A stretch of DNA of 64,000 nt from Nautilus pompilius (Eukaryota; Mollusca; Cephalopoda; Nautilida; Nautilidae): NCBI GenBank assembly GCA_018389105.1, contig JACATO010002135.1, positions 620,001-684,000 of the forward strand. The letters run 5' to 3'. Both the position numbers and the translations under genes were made by a program. The notes under the pieces were generated by a model that was not told where the DNA came from, searched no databases, and worked only from the letters and a program-made list of their open reading frames with translations. Below, one piece after another: positions 12,001-23,029 of this stretch (its first letter is position 1; each line of letters begins with the position of its first letter).

Positions 12001-15000
12001 AATGCCACTGACCACTCACTCCCAAACCACACCTAGTTTTACATTTTTTTTTGTCCCCTCCAACAAAACTACTTCACTCACATCTTCTCAATGAGTTCCT
12101 TCTCATCCAGAGCTCCCTGGAGATCCCTCTTGTTCCCCAACACCAGAACAGGAATGCCTTGTAACTGAGGCTTGTCAAGCAAGTTGTGAAGTTCGTTCCT
12201 TGATGGTTCAATTTTCTCATAGTCTGCAGCATCTACCATGTACCTGGAAACAAGTAATAGAGACAGACAGACATACAAACCACACGTCATCACCGCTGTT
12301 GTCAATCAAGCTGAGAACCAACCAGCCAATCAGATATGGAGTTTTTCCAAGCCACACCAATAAAGGATCCAACTTTTGGCCAAAAAAATCCTGGCAAAAT
12401 TAAAATGTGTGCTTGATGCTACAAACCAGAGTTAGTCATTAAATATCAGTGCACCTACCAGGTTCACTGACTGGCAAATGGTTAATAATTAAGCTTTCCT
12501 ACTCATGAAGGAAACCTTCTCACAATGTAGCACAACGAAAGCAGCAGACTTACTGCCTGGTTAGAGCACCCTCTGCTTAGAAGTTGACAGAGACTGACAC
12601 CAGGATCGCTGTGCTCATGTTTGAAATAAAGAATTGGGTTTCACAGCATTGCATTGTGGGAAGGTTTTTAACTGAGAAGTTCAAATCAGATGCTGAACAT
12701 CTCCACTATACGGAATCTTCATTATAGCTGATGTCACTTATATACATTTCTTTGATTGTTTTTTTTTTAAATGTAAATATTAATACAACTCTTCAAAGTA
12801 TACCTCTTTTCTGAATATCTAATAACAGCTGAATTATATATTATCTGGAGATATTGAATTTCTAAGACAAATTAACCAAAAGATTCCACTATGTGTTAGG
12901 TGAATGACGACAGGATTTGTACAGACACCCTACAAAAAAGCACATTAAGCAATGGGCCTGGTCAACTCAAAATACAGCTGTTACATCTGCACATGCTTGA
13001 AATAAAACATCTGATCATCCCCACCTGGTATTGCTTAATGTTCCTGAGCTAAGGCTACACCCAAATTATCTAAATTCTGAAGAGGATACCTTAGCCAGCC
13101 AGCACATTGTAATGTTGTTGCTGGACTAAACAAAACAATCAATGTGGTATTTTGAAATACAGCCTGGTGGTAACTATAGAGGAAGAACTAACATTCTCAC
13201 AATCTCATCCAAAGACGACTTTAAGCAGTGACCAGAAAAGGTTCTACCAGGTGAAATCCCTCTCCACAACATCACAATTCTGCCAAAGTGAAGACTATGC
13301 TGGTTAACATCAACAGGACCGTGTCTTTTCCCAAGGGCACCATCAGAGCAGCACAAATTCAAAAGATGATTAAAAAAAGTGTGTGATAACACTTTTCCAA
13401 GGGCTAACTGAATGTGACCCTGATAATGCTTAAAAAGGGAGAGCAAGAAATAAGCATCTGACATGTGATCTGGCATGACTACCCGGTTCTACAGGGCAAT
13501 TCCTCTAATCATACGTTCATCACAAACATTTCTACAATGGAGTCAATCTCTGCCAGGTCTCCTTACTGTCAAATAACTGCACTTGGAAATACTAAGCATT
13601 TGCAACTTAGACCTGCCTGGCAACAAATTTGGAATCAACCTACTATCCAGTGCCATTGTGGGGCTTTACTCACAGACGATGCTGGCTACTTCATACTGTC
13701 ATTTTACATACACAGCTAAGATTGCATTTAATATTCTTTCTCATGCCAAGTACAGATAACTAATTCTGTCTTGCAAAAAAGACAAGCTCTGTGTTTTCAT
13801 CATTGGGGGTGTTTGAAAGCTCAATTAAGATTGAAGATTCTACCAACAACTGAAAAGTTCAAAGTTAGTTTTAACAGCAGGCAAACAAGCCCACCCACTA
13901 CAGCTGGGTATGTAAGGTCAACAACGCAAACATTAAAAACTAGTTAAGCAGGGACTAAACAGAAAATAACTTACACAATCGCATTCACCCCTCTGCAGTA
14001 TCTCTCCCACATACTTCTGAACCGTGGCTGGCCACCAATGTCCCATAGCTTAAAATAAAAAATAAATTAAAAGGAGACAAAACCTTAGAATATGGTGCCC
14101 TATTTAACACGGGCTTAACAGGGCGGCTGTTAATATATTTTCTACCACTTTCACAATAATATACTATATTCAAAGATAATACATGAGGAAAATTTCCCAC
14201 ACTGAAGTGATCATAATCATGTGATCTTGTGAGTTAGTTAGGCACATGCTCAACATGAGGAAATCAGGACTGGCAGACTATAACTAGTCGTATATTTTGA
14301 GAAGCCTCTCCATAGCACATCTCCAGTCCATTCCAACATTGAACATGATTTTCCAAAAGAGTAGAGAAAATCTTTAAATATTGAATCTTTGCCAAGAGTA
14401 ATAGGATGGATCTCATGTAAACCTGTTCACCAAAATTTCACAGCCATCATATACTGTGCTTATGAGTTTTATTTAGAAAAAATTATTAATCCATCTGCTC
14501 AACTTTAGAAGGTAAAACAATGATATTGTTCACATTTAGAGGAAAACTGATGAAATCAACAATTGCACTTAGAATTTGAAAAGTTAAAACACTGGCTTAT
14601 ACAACAAGATCTTATCCACCCACCTGCTAAACAAATTTGGATTATGACTTCTTCAGCAAACAAAAATTTCAGAGTTTGTCTAGCCAGGAATTCGAAATGA
14701 TTGTTTCATTTGTGTTTACCCGGCAAAGGTCAGGAGGACACATCTTGTGCTGGTACAACAGAAATTTCAACTTCAACATGTCACATCACAAAGTAGAGAG
14801 CTTGTTCATTTCCCTATCGCCTTATTAGCAGTAAGACAATGTTTTAAAAATCTTGTCAGTATAGAAAAGCTGGTCTTTTCAGCTGGCCTGGCAGCAGTGA
14901 GATAGCATTTTGTTTACCCATTAGAGACCAGCATAAGCCACTTGTATGAGGGACATTGAGATGAAATCCAACTGGAACCATTACAGGGATTCAACTTCAG

Positions 15001-18000
15001 CCGTGTTTCATCTGAACTAACATTATCGTTATTGTGGTAGGAGAAATTTCCGAAATATGGGTTCATCAGTTAGCCGTATAACAAAGACAAGTGATGGGAA
15101 ATACCTAAACCTTTTACTTACAATAAACATCAACAACAACATTCTGTTCTTATACTATCTTATTTTAGTTTACAGGTAAATCTATTAATAAATAAAGCAA
15201 GTATGCTTCTGTTTATTTTTAATAGGGTCTAATCCATCATCCAAAGACTTATCTGGATGACTTCATCAAGCACTCGATTCCTTGTAATTTCATCCATAAA
15301 CTATGGTATTAGCAAATAAAAACAAGCCAAATTTGATGAGTAGCTATACAGAACACTTATTTTAAACCAAGGTCAGTTAGCAGAACTGATAAAGCCAAAG
15401 TTTTTATCAAATGGAATGACTCTTCAATTTCAGTGAAGAAAAGTAAGTGATTCTCAGACCACAAAGAATATATGAGGTCATCACAAAAATTTTGTTGGCT
15501 TTTAATAATGTTGATTTGGGGTTCATTTTATCCATGCTTGTGAAGGTGTATGTAGGTAAGTTATACGTAGTTTTGTAGCATGTGCTTTGACATACATTAT
15601 GCAAAACTTACCTTTTTAAAAATCACAAAATGGATATTTGTTTCAGAGTTCTGAGTGAAGTACGGATAGAAAAGATTTTCATGCCATTTTGCTTCACGAG
15701 TTCAAACCAGACCACAAAGTGAACGAGGCGACTCGTGACATTAAGCCAGCATGGGGCCAGGACACATCAAATGAGTGCACAGTACAACGATGGTTTGCAA
15801 AGTTTCGATCAGGTGTGAGCCTTGAAGATAAGGAATGTATTGGATGTCCTTCCAGTTATGACGACAACTGTCTGAAAGCCTCAGTTGAAGCCGATCCAAG
15901 AAAAACAGTGAGAAATTTCTGCAGGGCTTGATGTAAGCACTGCAACTGTTTCAAGGCATCTTGATGCAATTGGACAGGTGAAAATGCTTGACAAGTGGGT
16001 GTCTCAAGAGTTGAATGAACAACAATGGAGATCTGCTCTTCGCTTGTCATAAGAAACAAAAACCCATTTCTTGATTGAATCATTACATGGTGAAAAATGG
16101 ATCCTTTACGACAATCGCAAATGATCAGCACAGTGGCTCAACAGAAACAAGGTGCCTAACCACATTCCAAAACCCAGCCTCCATCCAAAGAAGCTCATGG
16201 TCACTGTCTGCTGGACTGCAACTGGTGTCATCCACTATATCTTCATCAGAAACTTCCAACAACAGCCGGCATTAGTGAATTTAAGAGGCCTAATCCTGCT
16301 CCACAACGATGCTCGTCCTCATGTTGCAAAAGTGACTCTTCAGAAACTGAACACGTTGTGGGTACAAAGTTCTCCCTCACCCAGCCTATTCACCAGACCT
16401 TTCTCCCACAGACCACCACCTTTTCGAACACTTCGACAGCTTCCTCCATATGAAATATTTCTCTAACCAAGCAGCAACTGAAACTGCCTTCCAACAGTTT
16501 ATTGACTCCAGAAATCCATATTTTTTCAAAATGGTATAAATGTGCTTGTAACTCATTGACAGAAGTGCATTGATTGTAATGGAACTTACTTTGATTAATA
16601 AACTTCACATTCAGCAACGATATGAAGTCTCATTGTTGCAGTAAAAAACTGACAAAATTTTTTTAACCTAATATTTCAGCAGCTTGTAGTTCCATCAATG
16701 GCTAACCATGGTGACAATTAAATTAAATGTTAGGAAAAAATAAAGTTTTCTTCATATCTTTTCTTTAAAATGTGATTTACAAAAGTTTTACTGATTACTA
16801 TATCATCATCTCTTTCTTTCTCTCCACAGTATTTCAATAATGAAATGTAGTTGCTATATTACACATTCTTAGTAAATAACCACCTAACTTTAATTCCCTC
16901 CCCCAAGATCTAGAATATAGGTGAAAGAAATGCTTCTACAAAATGGCTTGTACTGCATTTTAGATTATCATTATGAACAAATAGTGCACATGCATTTGTC
17001 TTTGACATTTTCAAATCAGACTAATTTTTCATTCTTTAAATAACCAAAATTAAAACGATTTCTCCCATCTTGCACCTAGATTTTAATACATTATATATAA
17101 TAACAGTCACAGAACAAAGATGGCTGCCATAGCAGTTTCATCCAAACTACTTTATTGTAGAGAGAAAATCCATGCAAATATGGTCTAAAAATATGTTGCT
17201 CTTCATTCTAGAGTATAAATTTTAAATATTTATTTCAGATTTCTGGGACAGATTCTTACAGAATGTCTACTTGGTTCAAATTATATAATACTCGCCATTT
17301 CACCTTTGTTTTTCTTTTTCATTCTGTTTACCAGAAAACACTTACCTTAATGGTAACATTCCCCTTCGTAATTTTCCTCATGTTGAAGCCTACAGTGGGT
17401 ATCATGTCTTCACTGAACTGACCAGACTGAAATAGCAATGATACAAATTTGTAAATTGTGTACTAATAATATTTTCTTTTGTTTTTTGGTATCAGGAAAA
17501 TTTCTGTGAAGAGTCAAAAAATCTTTCATAATACATTGGCTCTATAGTACCCTGGTACGTACGCAACCCACCACTCTTCAAATTTGTATTACTCAGCTAA
17601 GATTGAGCCACAGACTGTACCTCCCTCACTGTATAAACCTTTGTGATGACGAATCTGTGTCCTTCCAACCGAGCTCTACACTACGAGTGTTAACTAAATA
17701 CATGGCCAATTCAACACAAACAAGCACATCTAGGTGGCATAAGTGAGATAAAGACTGACATGTTGTATAGAGAGTTAGAATTTAGAAGGGTTTACCAAAT
17801 AGAGATCACTGCAACCAATGGTTGACATCATTTCTATGTTTAAGGTCAGAAAACAGGCCTTAAGTAGGTAAACAATGCAGGTCCGTTGTTGAGTTTTACA
17901 TCTGTCTATATAATGGAGTACCTCTCAGCATTGGAGGTGCCCTGGCGAGCTGCTGGAGAGTACTGCCCATTCTGTGCTACAAGATGCCATGCAGAGCCAA

Positions 18001-21000
18001 CTTTAGCAGCCGAATCTCTCCCTCTTCATTATCCATACAACTGGCTGGTGAAGAGTCAGAAGAAACCATGCCAGTCAGTTACAGCAGACCGACTTGACTG
18101 CCCTCACCCCAACCTTGGCAGCCTAACTGCTGATCACCAAAACACAGGACTAATACCAATAAACTGTTTCACAAAAGAGAAAAAAACCACCCACAAATCA
18201 ATTTATTAAATAGTGATGGTCAAAAACCTATCAAACACTTCGTTTAACCATAAAATAACACCTATATCAAGTGTTAACTCTCTCCAGCCCTGTCTGTAAG
18301 AAAGGTTTGGGGGGGGTTTGACCTTCACAAACAAAAATGCTTGTTATTATATAAAATAATAATGCCCTTTCACAAACAATCTGAGCAAAAAACAAACACA
18401 GCAAAAGAAATATCAGCATCATTTTTACGAACTACTTTCTATGCATAATTTATAAAGTGATATCTTGGCAGTTAGATACTCCTAATTAATGTGGTAACTT
18501 GATAATCTTAGGACTACACTGTTACTACGTATTTCCTGTAAGATAACAAACCACCATGTTTATTCTTTCAGACTCACTTTAAAAATGCAGCAGGCAGTTA
18601 TGCTTGTTATTACAAATGTAGGCACTAATGACGTGTGATGATAAGCAGTAATGGAGTTTGAAAATTTGTTACACGGTTCATCATTTGATGTCTGCATCGC
18701 TGAATGGTGTTTTTTTTTTTCCAACACACGACACCAAAATTCTAGCAAGTCAGTATGGTAAGGCCACCTCTTGCTCTTGCACAGCTTATGGACTGGCATG
18801 CCTCTCTCTCTCTCTCACTGGTTGCAAGAACGTTGTTCTACTCTTGTAAATAAGCTGCTGATGGATCTGTAGCACAATGCAATATGCTGATGTCAAGCAA
18901 TAAGTCACTTCAACCAGGCACTAGAATTGAGATAAGATAACCTAAATGGCCAATCAAGTATTTTGAAGTTGTTATGAATTAAGAACATTCGTGTTAGCCC
19001 TGCCACAAGTGAATAGGTGTTGGCCTGCAGAAATGACGTGTAATCCAAAAAAGAAAACCAAGAGCAAAGACAACTGTCCGCATACTGCTGAGCTGCCAGG
19101 TACTGGTACCACCAAAATCTGCATGGTTCTCCAACTAGTCTACAAACCATTCAGACAAATGGAAATGATCCGAGGCACCTGTCATTAAAAAAAATAATAA
19201 TAATAATAATAATAATAATCACAAACTGAATAAAGACAAGTCATGGTGTCAGGACAATACTAGTCTAAAATCTGAAATGTCACCTGTGCACAGCGCTGCT
19301 GTTTAGTCTGAATCATCCAAATGTAGAGCCATCACCTTTTGTTGTCCAACCTCAGCTTCCTAAAAGTGACTGGATGCACTAATACACAACACGTACATTT
19401 ACACTTATTGACGCACATGCTAAGTGTTTTTAAGAAATTCCATGGATGATAGGAGCATAACTTCAGTCTGGCAATGTAATAGACAGGATTGCTTGGGCTT
19501 TGGTGCTGCCAGTAAACTTTGTGAAGTGATGTATTCTATTCATGGCAGATTGATACTCTGTGTCAACATTCATTACACAGGTAAACATTCATCCTTTCTA
19601 TGCATGCATTCAAGGAGAAAAAAAAAACAATTATGAATGGCTATTCTTGGCATCAAATGCTCGCACCACACAAAAGACCAAGGGAATGAACAAAAAACCT
19701 GCAAATAGTGGTCTGTATCTGATGACAACAGCAAGCCTTGTTCATCTGACATACTGTTGTTTTTGTTTTATATGGAGTGATGTGCAAACAACCAGCTATT
19801 GAATGGGGTAAAGTGAAAGGACCAAGAAAAGCAGCAAAAAACTCAGAACAAGACGAGTGCTGGTTCAAAAGTCTACAGAAAACTCTTGACAGGGAGCCAA
19901 ATGACTGCTGGCCACAATTCCTCTGCAACGGTCAGCATCTCATCTCCTAGCACCAAAAGATGGCTGAGAAAAGTTGAACTGATTAGTTGAGTAACAGCTA
20001 GAAAACCTTGCTTAGACATACTAACTAGAAAATGCGACTCCAAACTAAATATCAGGTTACTGTGGTCGGGTAAACGCAAGTTTGAACTAACGGATTCCAA
20101 GCAGCAGCAGTATGTTAGGAGATAGGCTAGAGAAAATATGGAGAGCTGCACTTGAGCCACAAACAGGCATAGTGGTGGAAATATGAAAAAAATGGATTGC
20201 TTTGCTGGTCACTTGATGGGATAATCACAAAAAAGATGTGTCACAGTACTATATGCATCAATTCCCATCAGGACAGTCTTTGATAGGCGATGGGTTTATA
20301 CTGCAACAAGACACTGATCCAAAGAACAATGCAAAGCTCAATACCAAATACCTACCAGAAAAGAATCAGGACTTGTCAAAAGCACAGCTGAGCCACTACA
20401 ATGTGCAGATTTGAACTCTCCACCACTGAACATGAGAGAGATGAATTAGAGATCACATGAAAAGTTTTCCTTTTGATGAAAATAACACGAGGAGATTATA
20501 AGCCATTAATTAATTGGGACGTTCTTTCAGATACACGGGATTTCTCTCTCCACTTCCTACTTTAAGAATAATGAATTTACTCTGACAAGTTGTGGTAAAG
20601 GCAGATGTTAGTGTTTTCATATGATGGTCCAATAATTCTGATTGCCAGTTTATGCGTATATAATAATCAGGAGCATACAGCATAAACTGTAATCCAAAAT
20701 CAAATGCAGAATTCTGGGACACTGTGGTGTATAGGAAAATAATAATAATAATACTGTCACCAGTTGTTAAGTTGAAAATAGGCAGGGTGGAAGTGTATAC
20801 ACAATCAGTATACACGTTTTAATATCAATTCCCTATTTCTCAAAATTATTAGTATCCAGAACTAGATTTCAAACGCCATTCCCCGTAAAATACAATAAAA
20901 TTAGAAAATATCCAGGTAAATACGGTCTGGCTTACGCGGTGGTTGTTAATTATTCTACATCAAGATCTGTCACGTATTTCATTATGTAAAGGAACGAACG

Positions 21001-22105
21001 GCTCGTTAACGAATTCCGTAATCCGCAGGTGGCAATCAGCTCTTAGGTAAATGCGTGTGAATTCGCTACTAACACAGAGCATGGGGATGGGGGGGGCCGT
21101 GTCTAACGCTAATGGTTGTTTGTTCCAGCGGCAGAGAGCATGACGACAGCGGGATGAGTAAGATGCCCATGAGTCTGAGAGAGCACTGGGGAGTCCGAAA
21201 ATCGTTTAAAGTTCTCAGTTGAGCAAACAGCTGATGTCACCGCTACAGCGACTTAAAATACAAATAAATAATAATAATCACATTCATCTAGAAATCTCCT
21301 CCCACCGGAGTTTTCATCAGCTACACGAGATAGGAGGGGAGGGGTTCGCAAGGTGCGTGCGACGACAAACGATGGTAATAAACGAGTAACAAAAAAAAGG
21401 TGGTGGGGGGGAGGAACAGACAGACCGATTTCTCTCCATTCAATTATCTCCCAACTACGGTACAAGTGCTCCTTTGTGCGCGACTTTAGAGCTTTCCTCT
21501 CCTTGTTAAGGGGGCAGAACAAATGGGATTTAAAACCACACGATTGGCTTCCACTTATCCACTACCCCTCCCCCTGGACGACCAGGGCTTCGCTTTTGAC
21601 GGAATCGATCTGGCGGCGGACTGAGGGAAAAGCCGCGACAACCAGCATCCGAGACCAGACCAGAGGGAGGGAGGGAGGGATACCCGCAAGAGGAGGGGGA
21701 GCCCTGAATTCAGGGATTTGAAGACATCGTGGACGAGCCGTGATTCATTCCCTCTCGTGCCTAGTACATCGGTTACTGCGCATGATTCAACTCCGAGCAC
21801 CTGCCAGGTTAAAGACACGCATACGTTCAACGGACCCTAACCCCCACCTTTTTCTTTGCGGCCATGATTCTATGCGCGAGGGAGGGGAGAAGGGGCCGCC
21901 CGCCCGCCCAGCGGTAATAATTTAGGTAGGAGAAGTGGGCGTGGTGGGGGGATATGGGTGGGGACCCGCTGCTGCTACTCACCGCTATCACGTTCACGAA
22001 CGTGGTTTTGCCCGAATACTGCAGGCCGACCAGAGTCAGCTCCATCTCCTCCTTCCAGAACAGGCTCCGGAACCAGTCCAGGATCCGCTGGAACAGCGCT
22101 AGCAT
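8954..22105 (-). CDS. ARL8: ADP-ribosylation factor-like protein 8 (lysosomal small GTPase), complete, six coding exons
   Basis: The minus-strand CDS joins 21983-22105, 17346-17426, 13975-14048, 12082-12243, 10339-10409 and 8954-9000. This is 558 nt, 185 aa plus stop; the human family length is 186 aa. All introns are GT-AG and phases fit throughout. Residues 1-20 are the amphipathic N-terminal helix starting MLAL, with no myristoylation glycine, as in ARL8. The G domain shows the P-loop GLQYSGKTT (27-35, with K33 and T34), switch I T52 in PTVGF, switch II WDIGGQ (70-75, with Q75), NKRD (130-133) and SCK (163-165). Family role: membrane-bound GTPase on lysosomes that recruits kinesin adaptors and HOPS, driving outward lysosome transport and fusion. 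The start is supported by family alignment and the AAGCC context before ATG. One notable change is Leu at 69, where vertebrate proteins have Ile. Introns 1 and 2 host decayed transposons. Promoter: the CpG island around exon 1. Confidence 0.97.
9001..10338 (-). other. ARL8 intron 5
   Basis: A GT-AG intron of 1.3 kb, AT-rich with homopolymer runs. No other feature was recognised. Confidence 0.85.
10339..10409 (-). CDS. ARL8: ARL8 coding exon 5 (residues 147-171)
   Basis: 71 nt between TTTTCTAG and GTGAGT. Encodes [20 protein letters not shown], including the SCK base-binding motif. It is too short to show as a long ORF and was found by matching the family and the splice phases. Confidence 0.95.
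10410..12081 (-). other. ARL8 intron 4
   Basis: AT-rich, with a CA/CAGA microsatellite at about 11128-11160. No gene or transposon was recognised. Confidence 0.85.
12082..12243 (-). CDS. ARL8: ARL8 coding exon 4 (residues 93-147)
   Basis: Starts after TTTCCAG and ends before GTGAGT, 162 nt. Encodes [10 protein letters not shown] through the NKRD guanine-specificity motif to ELIEK; M147 is split 2+1. Confidence 0.96.
12244..13974 (-). other. ARL8 intron 3
   Basis: No coding region was recognised. Contains a 16-bp string at 12647-12662 that recurs upstream of ARL8 at 22582-22597. Confidence 0.8.
13975..14048 (-). CDS. ARL8: ARL8 coding exon 3 (residues 69-93 start)
   Basis: Starts after TTTTAAG and ends before GTAAGT, 74 nt. 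Encodes [18 protein letters not shown] (switch II). The last codon, V93, is split 2+1. Confidence 0.96.
14049..17345 (-). other. ARL8 intron 2, hosting a mariner relic
   Basis: A GT-AG intron of 3.3 kb. The stretch 15660-16671 is a mariner pseudogene; the rest is unremarkable AT-rich sequence. Confidence 0.85.
15660..16671 (+). mobile_element. degenerate mariner element (SETMAR-like transposase pseudogene)
   Basis: Plus-strand translation in shifting frames follows a mariner transposase from end to end. It shows the N-terminal helix-turn-helix region ([19 protein letters not shown], from about 15686), the [16 protein letters not shown] linker, a second HTH ([13 protein letters not shown], about 15940), then [11 protein letters not shown], the catalytic-core pieces [19 protein letters not shown] (about 16185) and [11 protein letters not shown] (about 16305), and a C-terminal [12 protein letters not shown] (about 16475). 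At least two frameshifts and several stops separate the blocks, so it is dead. The right end resembles a mariner terminus: AACCTAA at 16665-16671 followed by TA, which reads TTAGGTT inward on the opposite strand. No matching left end was found, so that end is lost or decayed. It sits antisense within ARL8 intron 2. Confidence 0.85.
17346..17426 (-). CDS. ARL8: ARL8 coding exon 2 (residues 42-68)
   Basis: Starts after TTTCAG and ends before GTAAG, phase 0 at both ends, 81 nt. Encodes [15 protein letters not shown] (switch I) through NVTIK. Confidence 0.96.
19184..19219. repeat. (AAT)n microsatellite
   Basis: About 10 uninterrupted AAT units, read directly. Confidence 0.9.
19640..20440 (+). 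mobile_element. decayed Tc1-like transposase pseudogene
   Basis: Fragments in different plus-strand frames follow the Tc1 order. An HTH-linker-like stretch lies at about 19805-19960, a first catalytic block resembling [10 protein letters not shown] at about 20055-20085, CFAGHLMG at about 20199-20222, and a second catalytic block [13 protein letters not shown] at about 20300-20340. Many stops and frameshifts occur, and terminal repeats were not found. It is older than the copy at 43972-45541. Confidence 0.65.
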
Positions 22106-22464
22106 GGCTTCCTCCCGTCCGTCCGTCCGTCCCTCTCGGAATCCCGGCGATTGTTCCTCCTCTTCCTCTTCTCTTCTTCTCCTTCTTCACTCCGAGCGGC
22201 GATTAGGATGCGGAATACCGCATAACACGGGGGGTTTCGGGGAGGGGGGGAGAGAAGGTGCAGAGCGAGCGGATATTTATCCTCTCTCCTTTCCAGCTCC
22301 GCCAGGCAAGGCAGGGCAGGGCAGACAGACAGACAGACAATCACATGACATCACCCCCCCCCCCGCGCGCAACCAGCCACTTCCGCTTCCTGTCAGATGA
22401 CAATCACGTGCTCTCAGAAACCCTCTTCAAATCGGTTCTTGAAACAACATTAATAATAATAATA

Positions 22465-22495
<31 letters not shown>

Positions 22496-22800
22496 CTGTT
22501 AATATCTTCACGTAGTTCTCCGCTCTGATTGTGACGGGGCTGCTGCTGCTGTGTGTGTGTGTGCGGGGGGGGCCCTTGTGCCATTGCATTGTGGGAATGT
22601 TTTTGTTCTTTGCTCGGGAGAGAAAATCTCGTTTTCTGGTCCGCTTTCTCCCCTCCTCCCCTCTCCTTTCCCCTAACCCCGTACGCGCTTGCTCAGTGAT
22701 ACTAAATAATGAAGCAACAGGGTTGACCCGGGCAGGTGCTCCCCATCATCTCATTGAACTGATGAGGGGGGGGTGTGAAGTAACACATCGCTAACATGTA
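20900..22800 (-). promoter_or_regulatory. CpG island / promoter region of ARL8
   Basis: GC and CpG content rise from about 20930, peak around coding exon 1, and fall after 22800. The sequence upstream of the ARL8 ATG (22106 upward) contains GACG repeats, a CAGA repeat at about 22321-22340, an (AAT)n run at about 22450-22496 and a motif CATTGCATTGTGGGAA at 22582-22597. That motif resembles ZNF143/THAP11-type promoter motifs in animals. No TATA box was seen. The transcription start is not resolved; it probably lies 50-400 bp upstream of the ATG. Confidence 0.6.
21983..22105 (-). CDS. ARL8: ARL8 coding exon 1 (residues 1-41)
   Basis: Contains the start codon, N-terminal helix and P-loop. Ends in phase 0 at a GTGAGT donor. 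Lies inside the CpG island. Confidence 0.96.
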
Positions 22801-22931
22801 GGCTTGACGGCAGATGCCCCCCCCTCCCTCGTAGACTCTGTGGAGATGTTAAGAAGTCTGCACTTTAGATTGGGCTGTTTTACCATTTTTAAAGTGCATG
22901 CAGTATCTTGAAATTTGTCAAGTTGAAACAA

Positions 22932-22977
<46 letters not shown>

Positions 22978-23029
22978 TTCTGTTGCTCTTAAAGAAACAG
23001 AAGATAGAACTTTTTAAATTCTTGCAGAT
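22801..23029. other. spacer with (ATT)n microsatellite
   Basis: Upstream flank of ARL8, with an uninterrupted ATT run at about 22932-22974. Nothing else was recognised. Confidence 0.7.

Larger units (their letters stand above)
17427..21982 (-). other. ARL8 intron 1, hosting a Tc1-like relic
   Basis: A GT-AG intron of 4.6 kb. Contains an (AAT)n run at about 19184-19219 and a decayed Tc1-like transposase at 19640-20440. Its upstream (higher-coordinate) end lies in the CpG island. ORFs at 17886-18209 and 18658-19188 have no recognisable domain. Confidence 0.85.

Noticed and set aside
12078-12305. ORF starting [19 protein letters not shown]
   Set aside because: It is ARL8 exon 4 read through its acceptor; the N-terminal part is intron 3.
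17886-18209. 107-codon plus-strand ORF inside ARL8 intron 1
   Set aside because: No domain recognised, antisense to ARL8, no supporting splice or promoter signals.
21253-22794. Overlapping ORFs around the ARL8 first exon
   Set aside because: CpG-island frames on both strands; only 21983-22105 minus matches a known protein.
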